A stretch of DNA of 64,000 nt from NCBI RefSeq assembly GCF_017599345.1, contig NZ_JAGFVL010000032.1, positions 215,642 through 279,641 on the forward strand. Direction: 5' to 3'. The DNA is from Gracilibacillus suaedae. GTDB taxonomy: Bacteria; Bacillota; Bacilli; Bacillales; Amphibacillaceae. The translations under genes and the position numbers were made by a program. The notes below the pieces were generated by a model. That model ran no database searches, had not been told where the DNA came from, and saw nothing but the letters and a program-made list of their open reading frames with translations. This document shows, one piece after another, positions 45,644 to 55,857 of this stretch (positions are counted from its first letter, which is position 1; every line of letters begins with the position of its first letter).

Positions 45644-46726
45644 ATGCAAAATACGATTTATCAAAAAATATGGAGTCAGAGAGTCATTTTAAATTTGATT
45701 TTTCTGTTGTTATTAGCAGCTCCCCTTTTTCTATCAGACTTTCGCTTGAATTTGCTTGGTAAGTTTTTAGCATTTGCTATTTTGGCAATTGGTTTAGATT
45801 TATTGTGGGGTTACACAGGTGTTTTAAGCTTGGGCCACGGGATTTTCTTTGGTTTAGGTGCCTACTGTATGGCGATGTATTTAAAGCTGGAAGCAACAGG
45901 AGGAGGATTACCGGATTTTATGGCTTGGAGCGGTATGAGTGAATTGCCACTGATATGGATTCCGTTTCAATATCCGATCGTCGCTATTATACTCGGTATT
46001 TTATTACCAGCCATCATTGCCTTTATGCTCGGTTACTTAACATTCCGAAATCGGATTAGTGGTGTTTATTTTACGATATTATCTCAAGCGCTTGTCTTAG
46101 TGGTAGTTACGTTATTCGTCGGGAGTCAAAATTTGACTGGTGGTTCTAGCGGATTGACCAATTTCAATACGTTTTTTGGTTTCTCTGTTAATTCAGCTAC
46201 TACTCAGACAGCTTTTTATATAATTACTGTAATCGTATTAGGTCTTGTCTTTTTTCTTTCACGTAAGCTTGTGAAAGGACGATTTGGGAAAATACTAGTC
46301 GGAATCCGTGATGGTGAGAACCGGATGAGATTTCTAGGTTATAGTCCATCTGCATATAAAACGTTTATTTACACTTTGTCAGCAGCAATAGCAGGTCTTG
46401 CCGGTATGTTATTCGTACTACAAGTTGGGATTATTTCACCGACGATGATCGGTATTATCCCATCTATTGAGATGGTGCTTTGGGTTGCCTTAGGTGGACG
46501 TGGGACATTAATAGGTCCAGTGATTGGTGCAGTACTTGTCAATGCAGCCAAAACAGGCTTCAGTGAATCTTACCCAGATATTTGGACATATTTTCTAGGT
46601 TTATTATTCGTACTTGTTGTTGTGTTCTTACCGAAAGGCATAACCGGTTTATTTGAAAAATGGAACGATCGGAGGAAAAAACAAGATGTCTCAAGCAGTG
46701 TTGAAGTTGAAAAAAGTTATAGTTGA
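45644..46726 (+). CDS. urtC: Urea ABC transporter permease UrtC
   Basis: 360 residues with about ten membrane helices of the LivM type; GYTGVLSLGHGIFFGLGAYC is the family motif, with a GYSPSAYKTFIYTLSAAIAG loop contacting the ATPases. It is 20 bp after urtB behind TTAGGAGCG. Its end overlaps urtD by 41 bp. Confidence 0.95.
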   Translation: MQNTIYQKIWSQRVILNLIFLLLLAAPLFLSDFRLNLLGKFLAFAILAIGLDLLWGYTGVLSLGHGIFFGLGAYCMAMYLKLEATGGGLPDFMAWSGMSELPLIWIPFQYPIVAIILGILLPAIIAFMLGYLTFRNRISGVYFTILSQALVLVVVTLFVGSQNLTGGSSGLTNFNTFFGFSVNSATTQTAFYIITVIVLGLVFFLSRKLVKGRFGKILVGIRDGENRMRFLGYSPSAYKTFIYTLSAAIAGLAGMLFVLQVGIISPTMIGIIPSIEMVLWVALGGRGTLIGPVIGAVLVNAAKTGFSESYPDIWTYFLGLLFVLVVVFLPKGITGLFEKWNDRRKKQDVSSSVEVEKSYS

Positions 46727-47450
46727 CTTTAGTGGGTTTAAAGCTATTAATCAATTAGATTTTACTGTAAAACCTAATTCGGTTCATTTTGTAATTGGAC
46801 CGAATGGTGCTGGAAAAACAACGTTGCTTGATGTGGTTTGTGGTAAAACAAAAGCAACGAATGGTGAAATAAAATTACAAGGTACAACGGAAATATCCAA
46901 GTTATCGGAGGATCAGATTGTTCATCAGGGGATCTCAAGAAAATTCCAAGCTCCTTCGATTTTTCAAAATTTATCCGTGATAGATAACTTGGAAATTGCG
47001 ATGAAGCAGAAAAAAAAATTATTTTCGATGATCACGGCAAAATGGACAAATGAACAAAAAAAGAAGGTCAGTGAAATGCTTGAGTTAGTCGGTTTAAAAG
47101 AAGTGCAGGATCAGTCAGCTGGCTCTCTTGCACATGGGCAGAAGCAATGGCTGGAAATTGCCATGGTCTTAATGCAGGAACCTGATATTGTTTTATTAGA
47201 TGAACCAATTGCAGGCATGTCGAAGAAAGAGCGTAACAAAACAGGTGAATTAATAACTAAAATAGCGAAAGATCGAGCGGTACTAATTGTCGAACATGAT
47301 ATGGACTTTGTGAAGGAATATGCAGATATTGTCTCCGTGATGCATGAAGGTCAATTACTTTTTGAAGGAAGTATGGAGGAAGTACAAAATGACCCGACAG
47401 TAAGAGAAGTATATTTAGGTAGAAAGGTTGAGGAGCATGTTGTCAGTTAA
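46686..47450 (+). CDS. urtD: Urea ABC transporter ATPase UrtD
   Basis: 254 residues from the ATG at 46686, behind GGAGG; an earlier in-frame ATG inside urtC is not needed. Walker A GPNGAGKTT, a SLAHGQKQWLEIAMVL signature region (the characteristic LAHGQKQWLEI of UrtD) and VLLDEPIAGMS Walker B. It is the LivG-type ATPase of the importer. Confidence 0.95.
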   Translation: MSQAVLKLKKVIVDFSGFKAINQLDFTVKPNSVHFVIGPNGAGKTTLLDVVCGKTKATNGEIKLQGTTEISKLSEDQIVHQGISRKFQAPSIFQNLSVIDNLEIAMKQKKKLFSMITAKWTNEQKKKVSEMLELVGLKEVQDQSAGSLAHGQKQWLEIAMVLMQEPDIVLLDEPIAGMSKKERNKTGELITKIAKDRAVLIVEHDMDFVKEYADIVSVMHEGQLLFEGSMEEVQNDPTVREVYLGRKVEEHVVS

Positions 47451-48126
47451 GGAACTGGAAGCTGGTTATGAGGAAAGTATGGTCATTCGTGAGATTGATA
47501 TGGAAGTGAAGGAAAACCAGGTGATCTGTGTGATGGGCAGAAATGGAGTAGGGAAATCCACACTATTGAAGACGATCATTGGTATATTACATCCGAAGAA
47601 AGGATCGATCCATTATCAATTTGAAGACATTACTAAAGCTCGTTCTTCCTCACGGGCCCAGAAAGGAATTAGCTATGTCCCGCAAGGAAGAGAAATTTTC
47701 CCGAAGCTGACAGTCTATGAAAATCTGCAAATCGGACTGGAAGCAGGTAAGCAAAAAACAATAGATGAGAAAATCTATGATTATTTTCCGATTCTAAAAG
47801 ATTTTGCTAAGCGAAATGGTGGTGATTTAAGTGGTGGTCAGCAGCAGCAATTGGCTATCGCACGTGCATTAGTATCGCATCCATCGTTTTTGTTACTGGA
47901 TGAGCCGACAGAAGGGATTCAACCGAATATTGTTCAGGAGATTCAAGATGTAATTGTCGATATAAAAAATACATCTGCTACATCAATGATTTTGGTAGAG
48001 CAAAATTTAGATTTTGTTAAAAGTGTTGCCGATTATTTATATGTGATTGATCACGGTTCGGTAGTCTATGAGAATCCAATAGATCAAGTAGAAGATGACG
48101 AGGTATATCGTTATTTAAGTGTTTAA
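47437..48126 (+). CDS. urtE: Urea ABC transporter ATPase UrtE
   Basis: 229 residues from the ATG at 47437, with AAAGG nine bases upstream, overlapping urtD by 14 bp. Walker [10 protein letters not shown], signature [15 protein letters not shown] and Walker [16 protein letters not shown], the last being typical of UrtE/LivF. It pairs with UrtD to drive urea import. Confidence 0.95.
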   Translation: MLSVKELEAGYEESMVIREIDMEVKENQVICVMGRNGVGKSTLLKTIIGILHPKKGSIHYQFEDITKARSSSRAQKGISYVPQGREIFPKLTVYENLQIGLEAGKQKTIDEKIYDYFPILKDFAKRNGGDLSGGQQQQLAIARALVSHPSFLLLDEPTEGIQPNIVQEIQDVIVDIKNTSATSMILVEQNLDFVKSVADYLYVIDHGSVVYENPIDQVEDDEVYRYLSV

Positions 48127-48140
48127 ATGGAGGGGTTGGC

Positions 48141-48443
48141 ATGAAGTTATCACCTGTTGAGCAGGAGAAATTGCTACTTTTTTTAGCTGGTCAACTGGCA
48201 GAAAAAAGAAGGAAGAAAGGCTTGAAATTAAATTATCCAGAAGCAACTGCATTGATCAGCAGTTACTTATTAGAAGGTGCTCGTGAAGGGAAAACCGTTG
48301 CCCAGCTGATGCAGGAAGGTAAGAAAATACTTACTGCAGATGATGTGATGGAAGGTGTGCCGGAAATGATTGAAAGTGTGCAAATCGAAGCGACTTTTCC
48401 AGATGGAACGAAGCTTGTTACGGTCCATCAGCCGATTACGTAA
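48141..48443 (+). CDS. ureA: Urease gamma subunit
   Basis: 100 residues, the standard length. It begins [20 protein letters not shown] and contains [20 protein letters not shown], both hallmarks of UreA. It is a structural part of the (alpha-beta-gamma)3 cytoplasmic holoenzyme. It starts 14 bp after urtE behind GGAGG, so transport and hydrolysis genes are one transcript. Confidence 0.97.
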   Translation: MKLSPVEQEKLLLFLAGQLAEKRRKKGLKLNYPEATALISSYLLEGAREGKTVAQLMQEGKKILTADDVMEGVPEMIESVQIEATFPDGTKLVTVHQPIT

Positions 48444-48455
48444 GGAGGATTCCCG

Positions 48456-48806
48456 ATGATTCCTGGTGAGATCAAACTAGCTAAACAAGAGATTGAAATT
48501 AATAAAGGTAGAAAGACGAAAACGATAAAAGTTGCCAATAAAGGTGACAGGCCCATTCAAGTTGGATCACACTACCATTTTCCCGAAGTAAACCGTGAGC
48601 TTGATTTCGATCGTTCCACTGCCATTGGGATGCGCTTGAATGTTCCAGCAGGTACGGCAGTCCGCTTTGAACCAGGCGAAGAAAAAGAAGTCGAGCTAGT
48701 GGAAATAGCAGGTAATAAACATGTTTACGGTCTTAATAACCTGACAAACGGTAGTGTATCAGCAATGGAAGAAATCATCGAAACAATGAAGCAAAAAGGG
48801 TTTTAG
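48456..48806 (+). CDS. ureB: Urease beta subunit
   Basis: 116 residues. PGEI near the N-terminus, [18 protein letters not shown] and [20 protein letters not shown] are the UreB signatures. It packs against UreC in the holoenzyme. AAGGAGG lies upstream and the gap to ureA is 12 bp. Confidence 0.97.
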   Translation: MIPGEIKLAKQEIEINKGRKTKTIKVANKGDRPIQVGSHYHFPEVNRELDFDRSTAIGMRLNVPAGTAVRFEPGEEKEVELVEIAGNKHVYGLNNLTNGSVSAMEEIIETMKQKGF

Positions 48807-48820
48807 AAAGGAGAATATTG

Positions 48821-50536
48821 ATGAAACTTTCACGACAGCAATACGCTGCTCTATACGGACCGACAACAGGTGATCAAATTCGTTTGGCTGATACCGATTT
48901 ATGGATTGAAATCGAGAAAGATTACACGACATATGGAGATGAGAGTGTATTTGGTGGCGGCAAGGTACTGCGTGATGGCATGGGACAAAGCAGTACTAGA
49001 ACACGTGCTGACAATGTCCTTGACTTAATTTTAACCAATGCATTGATTCTTGATTATACCGGTATTGTGAAAGCAGATATTGGAATTAAGGACGGAAGAA
49101 TTGTGGCGATTGGCAAAGGTGGAAATCCAGATGTAATGGAGGGGGTTACCGAAAATATGATTGTCGGTGCCTCAACAGAAGTGATTGCCTGTGAAGGAAA
49201 AATCGTGACTGCTGGTGCAATTGATGCACATATCCATTTTATAAGTCCACAGCAGATTGAAGTGGCTTTAGCAGCAGGTTTCACAACGATGCTAGGTGGT
49301 GGGACCGGACCTGCAACAGGTACTAATGCAACAACTTGTACACCAGGTGAGTGGAATATCCACCGCATGTTGGAGGCTGCAGAAGAGTATCCAATTAACT
49401 TAGGCTTTTTAGGAAAAGGAAATGCTTCTTCACCAGACCCACAACGAGAGCAAATAATAGCTGGTGCCATCGGTCTGAAATTACATGAGGACTGGGGAAC
49501 AACACCGGCAGTGATCAGTCAATGTCTCAGTGTGGCAGATGAATTGGATGTGCAAGTTGCTATCCACACAGATACGTTGAATGAAGCAGGTTTTCTAGAA
49601 GATACTGTTAAAGCAATTGGTGACCGTGTGATTCATACTTATCACACAGAAGGTGCTGGTGGTGGACATGCACCAGATATTATGAAGATAGCTTCGTTAC
49701 CGAATGTACTGCCGTCATCGACCAATCCGACGAGACCGTATACGGTTAATACCATAGATGAGCATCTCGATATGCTAATGGTTTGTCATCATTTAGATCA
49801 TAACGTACCAGAAGATGTTGCATTTGCTGATTCACGAATACGACCAGAAACGATTGCAGCGGAAGATATTTTACACGATCTAGGTGTGATTAGTATGATT
49901 TCTTCTGATTCGCAGGCGATGGGACGTGTCGGTGAAAGTATTACTCGGACATGGCAGACAGCAGATAAAATGAAAAAGCAGCAAGGCTTTTTACAGGAAG
50001 ATCTACAAGCAGAAAATGATAACACGCGTGCTAAACGTTATGTGGCCAAGTATACGATTAATCCGGCGATCACCCATGGAATGAGTGATGAGATAGGTTC
50101 AATTGAAGTTGGCAAGCTCGCAGATATCTCGATTTGGGATCCGAAATTTTTCGGGACCAAACCGGAAACTGTTGTAAAAGGTGGTATGATCGCGTATGCA
50201 CAAATGGGTGATCCGAATGCATCAATTCCAACACCACAACCGGTAATGATGCGCCCGATGTTCGGGGCACTAGGAAAAGCAAAATATCAAACCGCTATTA
50301 CTTTTGTTTCTCAAGGAGCATTTGAGGCAAAGGTTCATGAAAAACTAGGTTTACAGAAACTTGTTCGTGCTGTGAAAAACTGCCGAAATATTGGGAAAAA
50401 GGATCTGCCATTGAATGAGGCAACGCCAGAAATTGATGTAGATCCAGAAACATATGAAGTAAAACTTGATGGTGAAATAATTACATGTGAACCTTTTGAA
50501 GAGGTAGCAATGGCCCAACGTTATTATTTATTCTAG
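48821..50536 (+). CDS. ureC: Urease alpha subunit (catalytic)
   Basis: 571 residues from the ATG at 48821, behind AAAGGAG; the preceding TTG is rejected. All nickel ligands are present at the numbering of the Sporosarcina pasteurii enzyme: H137, H139, the carbamylated lysine K220 (GLKLHEDWG), H249, H275 and D363. The flap cysteine C322 and catalytic H323 (MVCHHLDHN) are intact. It hydrolyses urea to ammonia and carbamate. The enzyme should be active once loaded by UreD, UreE, UreF and UreG. Confidence 0.98.
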   Translation: MKLSRQQYAALYGPTTGDQIRLADTDLWIEIEKDYTTYGDESVFGGGKVLRDGMGQSSTRTRADNVLDLILTNALILDYTGIVKADIGIKDGRIVAIGKGGNPDVMEGVTENMIVGASTEVIACEGKIVTAGAIDAHIHFISPQQIEVALAAGFTTMLGGGTGPATGTNATTCTPGEWNIHRMLEAAEEYPINLGFLGKGNASSPDPQREQIIAGAIGLKLHEDWGTTPAVISQCLSVADELDVQVAIHTDTLNEAGFLEDTVKAIGDRVIHTYHTEGAGGGHAPDIMKIASLPNVLPSSTNPTRPYTVNTIDEHLDMLMVCHHLDHNVPEDVAFADSRIRPETIAAEDILHDLGVISMISSDSQAMGRVGESITRTWQTADKMKKQQGFLQEDLQAENDNTRAKRYVAKYTINPAITHGMSDEIGSIEVGKLADISIWDPKFFGTKPETVVKGGMIAYAQMGDPNASIPTPQPVMMRPMFGALGKAKYQTAITFVSQGAFEAKVHEKLGLQKLVRAVKNCRNIGKKDLPLNEATPEIDVDPETYEVKLDGEIITCEPFEEVAMAQRYYLF

Positions 50537-50547
50537 GAGGATGGAAG

Positions 50548-50991
50548 ATGTTAACGAAAGAAGTAATCACGAATATTGAGGAAAAGCCAAAAGAGCATCC
50601 AAATCGTGAGTGGATTGAATTGGATTGGGATGAATTAAATAAACGAATTATTAGAAAAACGACAGATAAAGGTACAGATGTTGCTATCGCTTTAGAAGAG
50701 AAAGAACCACTAAAAGTAGGAGATGTCGTATATGAAGATGAGCAAAAACAGATTGTGATCCGTACCAAGAAAGAAAATGTCTATGTTGTTTACCCCAAAA
50801 ATATCGTGCAAATGGGGAAAGCTGCATTTGAACTAGGGAACCGTCATACACCTTGTCTTATTTCAGAATCAGAAATTGTTGTACGCTATGATGAGACGCT
50901 GGAACGTTTATTTGATGAAGTAGGTGTGAAGTATGAAAAGACAGAAAGAAGATTCACAGAACCATTTAAGTACAGAGGGCATCAACACTAA
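50548..50991 (+). CDS. ureE: Urease accessory protein UreE (nickel chaperone)
   Basis: 147 residues with the UreE N-terminal domain and a C-terminal metallochaperone fold (AFELGNRHTPCLISESEIVV; the conserved His is in GNRHTP). The C-terminus ends GHQH, a short potential nickel-binding tail instead of a long poly-His stretch. It delivers Ni2+ to UreG. It overlaps ureF by 59 bp. Confidence 0.95.
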   Translation: MLTKEVITNIEEKPKEHPNREWIELDWDELNKRIIRKTTDKGTDVAIALEEKEPLKVGDVVYEDEQKQIVIRTKKENVYVVYPKNIVQMGKAAFELGNRHTPCLISESEIVVRYDETLERLFDEVGVKYEKTERRFTEPFKYRGHQH

Positions 50992-51658
50992 ATTCCTCTA
51001 TCTAATGCATATTCATGATTCTGCATTTCCGATTGGTACCTATACACATTCTTTTGGTATGGAAACCTTTATTCAAGAAGAGTTAATCAGAACCAAAGAT
51101 GATTTATTTCACTTTTTACAAGTCTATCTTCGTGAAAATGTTGCTTATACGGATGGTATTTTTGTCAAGGAATCTTATCAAGAAGAGGATCTGGCAGCAT
51201 TAATTCGATTAGAGAAAATATGTGATGCAAGCAAAAATGCAGAAGAGACTCGAGAAGCAAGTAGTATGATTGGTAAACAATTTGTTAAAGCAGTATTACC
51301 TGTTAGTGACACACCTTCATTGGAGAAGTGGAACAAGCTGGTACAGGATAAAAAGGTGATCGCTCACTTTCCAATTGTATACAGTCTTTACGCGAAAGAT
51401 TTAGTATTTGATCTATATACAACAGTGCTTACCTTTTTATATTCGTCAACGGTCGGACTTGTCCATAATGCAGTCCGCGCGATTCCGCTCGGTCAAAAGG
51501 CAGGGATCGAAGTGATTCACCGCTTAATTCCTGAGATGGAAAAAGCAACGTTGAACGTGTTGGATCGTGACTTGTCTGATCTGTCCAATCATGCTGTCGG
51601 CTTGGAACTGGCATCGATGCAGCATAAATATTTAAGATCGCGATTGTTTATTTCATAA
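50933..51658 (+). CDS. ureF: Urease accessory protein UreF
   Basis: 241 residues. The UreF signature [20 protein letters not shown] appears at about 27-46, preceded by a longer than usual N-terminus caused by starting inside ureE (AGGTGTG before the ATG). The all-helical protein acts as scaffold and fidelity checkpoint in the UreD-UreF-UreG apo-urease complex. Confidence 0.95.
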   Translation: MKRQKEDSQNHLSTEGINTKFLYLMHIHDSAFPIGTYTHSFGMETFIQEELIRTKDDLFHFLQVYLRENVAYTDGIFVKESYQEEDLAALIRLEKICDASKNAEETREASSMIGKQFVKAVLPVSDTPSLEKWNKLVQDKKVIAHFPIVYSLYAKDLVFDLYTTVLTFLYSSTVGLVHNAVRAIPLGQKAGIEVIHRLIPEMEKATLNVLDRDLSDLSNHAVGLELASMQHKYLRSRLFIS

Positions 51659-51674
51659 GAAAGGAGAATGTTCG

Positions 51675-52292
51675 ATGAAACCAGTAATAGTAGGGGTAGG
51701 AGGCCCGGTTGGTTCAGGGAAAACATCACTCGTAGAAAAATTAACGAAAGAAATGGTCAATCAATATAGTGTCGCAGTTATTACCAATGACATCTATACG
51801 AAAGAAGATGCTCAGTTTTTGATCAAACAAGGGATTTTATCTGAAGATCGCATAATTGGTGTTGAAACGGGAGGGTGCCCACATACCGCCATTCGTGAGG
51901 ATGCATCAATGAATTTTGAAGCAATCGATGAATTAAAACATCGCTTTGCTGATCTAGATATTATCTTACTAGAAAGTGGCGGCGATAATTTATCTGCAAC
52001 ATTCAGCCCTGAACTAGTAGACGGCTATATTTACGTAATCGATGTGGCAGAAGGTGGCGATATTCCGAGAAAAGGTGGCCCAGGTGTAACTAGATCAGAT
52101 CTTTTACTTGTTAATAAAATTGATCTAGCGCCATATGTGGAAGTAGATCTCGAAAAAATGAAAGTTGATGCAAAGGAAGCACGTAAAGAGCGTCCGTTTG
52201 TTTTTACTAATGTCAAAAAAGGTGAAGGTATTCCTGAGGTAATTCAATGGATTCAACATGCTATGTTATTAGAAGGAAGCGAAGTATCATAA
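51675..52292 (+). CDS. ureG: Urease accessory GTPase UreG
   Basis: 205 residues. P-loop GPVGSGKT at 10-17, the nickel-binding CPH motif at C68-P69-H70 ([16 protein letters not shown]) and [12 protein letters not shown] as guanine specificity motif (NKID). GTP hydrolysis drives nickel insertion into UreC. AAAGGAG precedes the ATG. Confidence 0.97.
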   Translation: MKPVIVGVGGPVGSGKTSLVEKLTKEMVNQYSVAVITNDIYTKEDAQFLIKQGILSEDRIIGVETGGCPHTAIREDASMNFEAIDELKHRFADLDIILLESGGDNLSATFSPELVDGYIYVIDVAEGGDIPRKGGPGVTRSDLLLVNKIDLAPYVEVDLEKMKVDAKEARKERPFVFTNVKKGEGIPEVIQWIQHAMLLEGSEVS

Positions 52293-53066
52293 ATGGATGG
52301 GAAACTCGATCTTCATTTTGCGTTACGCAACCAAAAAACGATCATGAAGGACGTATATTATCAACCGCCACTAAAAGCAAGCAGAGGCTTATATGTCGAT
52401 AATCCAGATGATATCACGGTTTATTTAATGGAATCATCTGGAGGACTTGTGGCAGGAGATACGAATGCATATCGTATCCGGTTAGATGAAGGTACGAATG
52501 TAACACTGCATCCTCAGGCTGCAACAAAAGTATACCCGGCCTATAATGGTAAAGCGAGCAAACAAGAAGTGCACATCGAGCTCGCGGAACAAGCGTGCTT
52601 GACTTGGAAGAGAGAAGAGGTTATTCCTTTTGCTGAAAGTGAATTCCACAGTCATACAACAGTAAAGATGAAAAATGGAAGTAGCTTTTACTGGGAAGAA
52701 ATTTTATATCCAGGACGGGAAAAACGTGGGGAACGGTTCACGTTTGATACTTGCCACACGCAACTGGAAGTGTGGATGGAGGAAGATTGTCTTGTGTATG
52801 ATGGTTTGCGTTTTAAGCCTAGCGTTCAGGATGTGAAGCAATTTGGGGTAATGGGAGATTATCATTATATAGCAAGTGTATGGATAATTGATAGAGAAAT
52901 AGAATTAAATGAAGAAAAATGGAATCACTCTTCAACGGATCATCAGGTAAGCATTAGCAGGTTGCGTGATTACGGCTATTTAGTACGTTTTTTATCGAAT
53001 GACTTACCACGAGTAAAAAAAGAAATGGATCAATTGGGAAACAAAGAGGCTGGAACAAAAGAGTAA
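52293..53066 (+). CDS. ureD: Urease accessory protein UreD
   Basis: 257 residues. The ATG directly abuts the ureG stop codon, so translation is probably coupled. The UreD landmarks are YYQPPLKASRGLYVDNPDDI, ESSGGLVAGDTN, LHPQAATKVYP and WEEILYPGREKRGERF. It forms the tunnel through which Ni2+ reaches UreC. It is the last gene of the operon; repeat copy B starts 2 bp after its stop. Confidence 0.95.
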   Translation: MDGKLDLHFALRNQKTIMKDVYYQPPLKASRGLYVDNPDDITVYLMESSGGLVAGDTNAYRIRLDEGTNVTLHPQAATKVYPAYNGKASKQEVHIELAEQACLTWKREEVIPFAESEFHSHTTVKMKNGSSFYWEEILYPGREKRGERFTFDTCHTQLEVWMEEDCLVYDGLRFKPSVQDVKQFGVMGDYHYIASVWIIDREIELNEEKWNHSSTDHQVSISRLRDYGYLVRFLSNDLPRVKKEMDQLGNKEAGTKE

Positions 53067-53068
53067 TT

Positions 53069-53257
53069 AGATAGGAAAAATCCGAACATTAAAGTCTGAG
53101 TACACGTATCGCTTCGGCAAAATACTTCGCTTTCCGTGGGCGATCTTTAGCTAACGGTGTGGATCTTCGGCTCGTGCTCATCATGAGGAGTCTACGTATT
53201 TTACCTGCGCTTTGTTCAGGTTGTTCGGATTCTTGTTCTACCTATTTAGTTATGTCC
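53069..53257 (-). repeat. Dispersed palindromic repeat, copy B (right of the urea operon)
   Basis: Nearly full-length reverse complement of copy A at 42826-43025: AAATCCGAACA..AAAGTCTGAGTACAC, TTCGGCAAAATACTTCGCTT, TCCGTGGGCGATCTTTAGCTAAC and GTTCGGATTCTTGTTC occur in the same order. The central arm differs (GGATCTTCGGCTCGTGCTCA here). Confidence 0.85.
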
Positions 53258-53285
53258 CCGCCTTTTGCTTTTGGTACTGTAATAA

Positions 53286-53430
53286 TCAACAAATCTGAGT
53301 AGATCGTAGGAAGATTTGTTGATTAAACTAAGATAATAGACAAATCTCCATAGGTCAAGGAAAGATTTGTTGAACAAACCGAGATAAACAACAAATCTTC
53401 ACAAGATGGGTAAAGATTTGTCATAAAAGC
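53286..53430. repeat. Tandem 51-bp hairpin array, three units
   Basis: AGATTTGT occurs at 53312, 53363 and 53414, exactly 51 bp apart. In each unit ACAAATCT and AGATTTGT are inverted arms around about 15 variable bases, followed by an A-rich spacer containing AAGATAA/GAGATAAA. Stem and spacer match the array at 31053-31256. Confidence 0.8.
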
Positions 53431-53491
53431 TTGGAAAAATATGATTTACAAGTGCTCAAAGGTCATTGAAGGAGAACTTGCGACTTTCTTT

Positions 53492-53947
53492 CTAGAAAGG
53501 TTTTGTTATCATCAATAAGATAATGATTAAAAGCAAAGTATTTTCTATGTATTCCACGCGCAACAGTTTCTGGAGATTCTCATGATAGGCTGAAGGAACG
53601 TTTTCAAGGTTTGGGTCCGCAATTAGTTCTTTAATTGGAGTCGAAAACTTTTTGAGCAATGTTGGTCCCAATGAAAGTGCTGCAAAGTAGAGAATCATAC
53701 TGGCAAGGTACCAGCCTTGTTGAAAAAGTACAGGCTTCAACACGCCCATCAACAGCCCGGTTATTAATACAAGTATGCCACCAATCATCACAAAAATATG
53801 CACCTTCGCTTTTAATGCAAATGCATGTCTGATTTCGATTAGGCTGTTAGCAGACTTTACGATCGTTGTCAGCACAAAGCCAGGCCCAATTCCCACAATT
53901 GCAGAAAAAATATGGATTACAACAAGTATTGTATAAATGGAGTTCAT
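53492..53947 (-). CDS. DUF2269 family integral membrane protein
   Basis: 151 residues, four membrane helices. N-terminal YTILVVIHIFSAIVGIGPGF with a conserved histidine and a central VHIFVMIGGILVLITGLLMG match DUF2269 proteins. Function is unknown; the histidines could bind heme. The ATG follows AAAGTAGGTG. It is monocistronic. Confidence 0.85.
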   Translation of the reverse strand: MNSIYTILVVIHIFSAIVGIGPGFVLTTIVKSANSLIEIRHAFALKAKVHIFVMIGGILVLITGLLMGVLKPVLFQQGWYLASMILYFAALSLGPTLLKKFSTPIKELIADPNLENVPSAYHENLQKLLRVEYIENTLLLIIILLMITKPF

Positions 53948-54106
53948 GAAATCACCTACTTTCCTTCATTATAAAACAATCATAACGAAAAGTAATTGAC
54001 AAAATGATGAATTATAAGAAAAACTGGCAACCCCCGCCGTCCTTTATTAAATGCTAATTGGATTTCGATTACTTTGATATTAATGATGAAATACGTGAAC
54101 AGCTTG

Positions 54107-54266
54107 ACTACCGCTTCGGCTGCCCACTTCCCTTTCCGTGGGGTTTGCCCATCAGCTAACTTTTTCGAGCAAAAACCGCTCGAAAAAGTGGATCTTCAGG
54201 TCAAACAATTCCCACAGGAGTGAAAGTGGGCGGCCTTTGCTAAGGTCTGCTCTACAATTCTAGCAT
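54107..54266 (-). repeat. Dispersed palindromic repeat, copy C
   Basis: About 160 bp, matching 63731-63893 block by block: CGGCTG.CCACTTCCCTTTCC, AGCTAACTTTT, GCTCGAAAAAGTGGATCTT and AGGAGTG.AAG.GG.CGGCC. CTTTTTCGAGC / GCTCGAAAAAG form a strong central hairpin and GCCCACTTTC / GAAAGTGGGC-like arms an outer one. On the minus strand it carries ACTCCTGTGGGA and CCCCACGGAAAGGGAAGT, linking it to copies A and B. The rest of the 431-bp gap up to 54305 shows no gene. Confidence 0.75.
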
Positions 54267-54304
54267 GAAGTAACATAGCTGCTTTTATACTTTCTTGTCT
54301 GATA

Positions 54305-54336
54305 AAAAAGACTTGGCAATTATTCATGCCAAGCCT
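54305..54336 (-). terminator. Intrinsic terminator of nhaC
   Basis: On the minus strand GGCTTGGCA pairs with TGCCAAGTC (one wobble) across AATAAT and is followed by a T-run. It lies 43 bp after the nhaC stop. Confidence 0.8.
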
Positions 54337-54378
54337 TTCAACTGTTGCTATCTCGCCGACCTTCTCGCGAACTATTAA

Positions 54379-55836
54379 TTATTTAGGTGGTTCTGTTAAC
54401 TCTTCGCCATTTTTACCTTGATAACGTAATCCCCATCCTGTTAATGCTGCTACTAGCATAACAATCACTAAGAACCAGCCTTGAAAAACAAATGGGAAAA
54501 CTGCAGTCGGTGAAACAATTGGTAGCCATTCGTACGTTTCTTGCATCATAGTGATCGTGGACCAACCGAGCAATACTGGTGCTCCCCAAGGGAAAATATA
54601 ACCTAAGGCAGAAGTGATAGCATCCAGCATATTCGCCCGGCGGTAGCTGTGAATCTGATATTTTTCACCGATTTCACGAACAAAAGGTGCCGCTGCAATC
54701 TCGGCTGCAGTATTAATTGTAATTGCGCTGTTTAACAAAGCAACGATCGCCCACATAGAAATCTCCGCACGTCGAACAGAATTCTTAATCCATTTAACAA
54801 GTGTAGAGGTAATCACCTGCATGGTACCTCCTAATCGTAATAAATGTGCGGCAGCTACAATTAATAAAATCAAGATTGCCATATTGATATAACCGGTAAT
54901 CCCGTTAATAAGTGCACCTTCTACGATATTATCTGAATCAGGATTGAAGCTAATTACATCACTGAACGAGCCTACAGGAAATACTACCAGCATAATGACT
55001 GCAACTAAAATCCCCCATGTTAAAGAGGTAATAATATGATGTCCTGATATAGCTAAAAATAATACAACAGCAAATGGTATTAGCATTAGTAATCCTTTAG
55101 GATTTGTGGTACCCTCAATGCTAGCCTGGTTTTCAATTGAGCCACCACCTCCAAAAATAATAAAGATGATCAATGTAGGAATAGCGGCAGCAATTGCGTA
55201 TTTAAAACGACTTTTGACAACACCTGGTACATCGGCATCTTGTGTTGTAGCCGATACAATCGTTGTATCTGACACAGGTGCAAGGTTATCCCCGAATACC
55301 GCTCCAGCAAGAATCGCTGCAAATAAAATGGTCGGATCTGCCCCTGTTGCAACACCGGCAGGGAACATTAACGTACAAAAAGCAACCGTCGTACCATAAC
55401 CTGTACCAACAGCTGTCGAGAATGTGGCAGCCAATATAAAGGTCAATCCAACGAAAAGACCTCCCGTAAACCCGGTAATCATACCGATCCAGACGAGACC
55501 TTCGACCAATCCTCCCACTTGTAATACTTGCGCAAACATTCCGGCATAGAACCATGCAACCATTGCTACTACACCAATTGGTTGAGCGAGACCATCAAAC
55601 AATCCTTGCGCATAATCCGCCCATTTACTTTTACAGAAAAATAATCCTAAGGTAATTCCGATAATTGCCCCTAGTACAAGGCCAATTTCAGAAGATAACT
55701 GTAATACACTAGTGGTGATCGCCCATATTACGAAAAATAATAGCGGAACAGCTGCGCCAAATGCACCTAAGCGAAAATTTAATTGGTTAATAGTTGAATT
55801 CCCTGTCGCACGTGATAATTCACTATCTTGCTCCAT
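54379..55836 (-). CDS. nhaC: Na+/H+ antiporter, NhaC family
   Basis: 485 residues with about 11-12 membrane helices. The family motif GAVFGDNLAPVSDTTIVSAT and AEIAAAPFVREIGEKY are visible. It extrudes Na+ in exchange for protons, and some NhaC-like members exchange other substrates. Together with opuA it suggests a saline lifestyle. AAGGAGG precedes the ATG, and the gene has an unusually long structured leader. Confidence 0.93.
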   Translation of the reverse strand: MEQDSELSRATGNSTINQLNFRLGAFGAAVPLLFFVIWAITTSVLQLSSEIGLVLGAIIGITLGLFFCKSKWADYAQGLFDGLAQPIGVVAMVAWFYAGMFAQVLQVGGLVEGLVWIGMITGFTGGLFVGLTFILAATFSTAVGTGYGTTVAFCTLMFPAGVATGADPTILFAAILAGAVFGDNLAPVSDTTIVSATTQDADVPGVVKSRFKYAIAAAIPTLIIFIIFGGGGSIENQASIEGTTNPKGLLMLIPFAVVLFLAISGHHIITSLTWGILVAVIMLVVFPVGSFSDVISFNPDSDNIVEGALINGITGYINMAILILLIVAAAHLLRLGGTMQVITSTLVKWIKNSVRRAEISMWAIVALLNSAITINTAAEIAAAPFVREIGEKYQIHSYRRANMLDAITSALGYIFPWGAPVLLGWSTITMMQETYEWLPIVSPTAVFPFVFQGWFLVIVMLVAALTGWGLRYQGKNGEELTEPPK

Positions 55837-55857
55837 AGAGATTTCCTCCTTTTCTTT

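Noticed and set aside
49054..49470. 138-residue minus-strand frame inside ureC
   Set aside because: Antisense shadow of a fully conserved urease gene; no ribosome-binding site or family resemblance.
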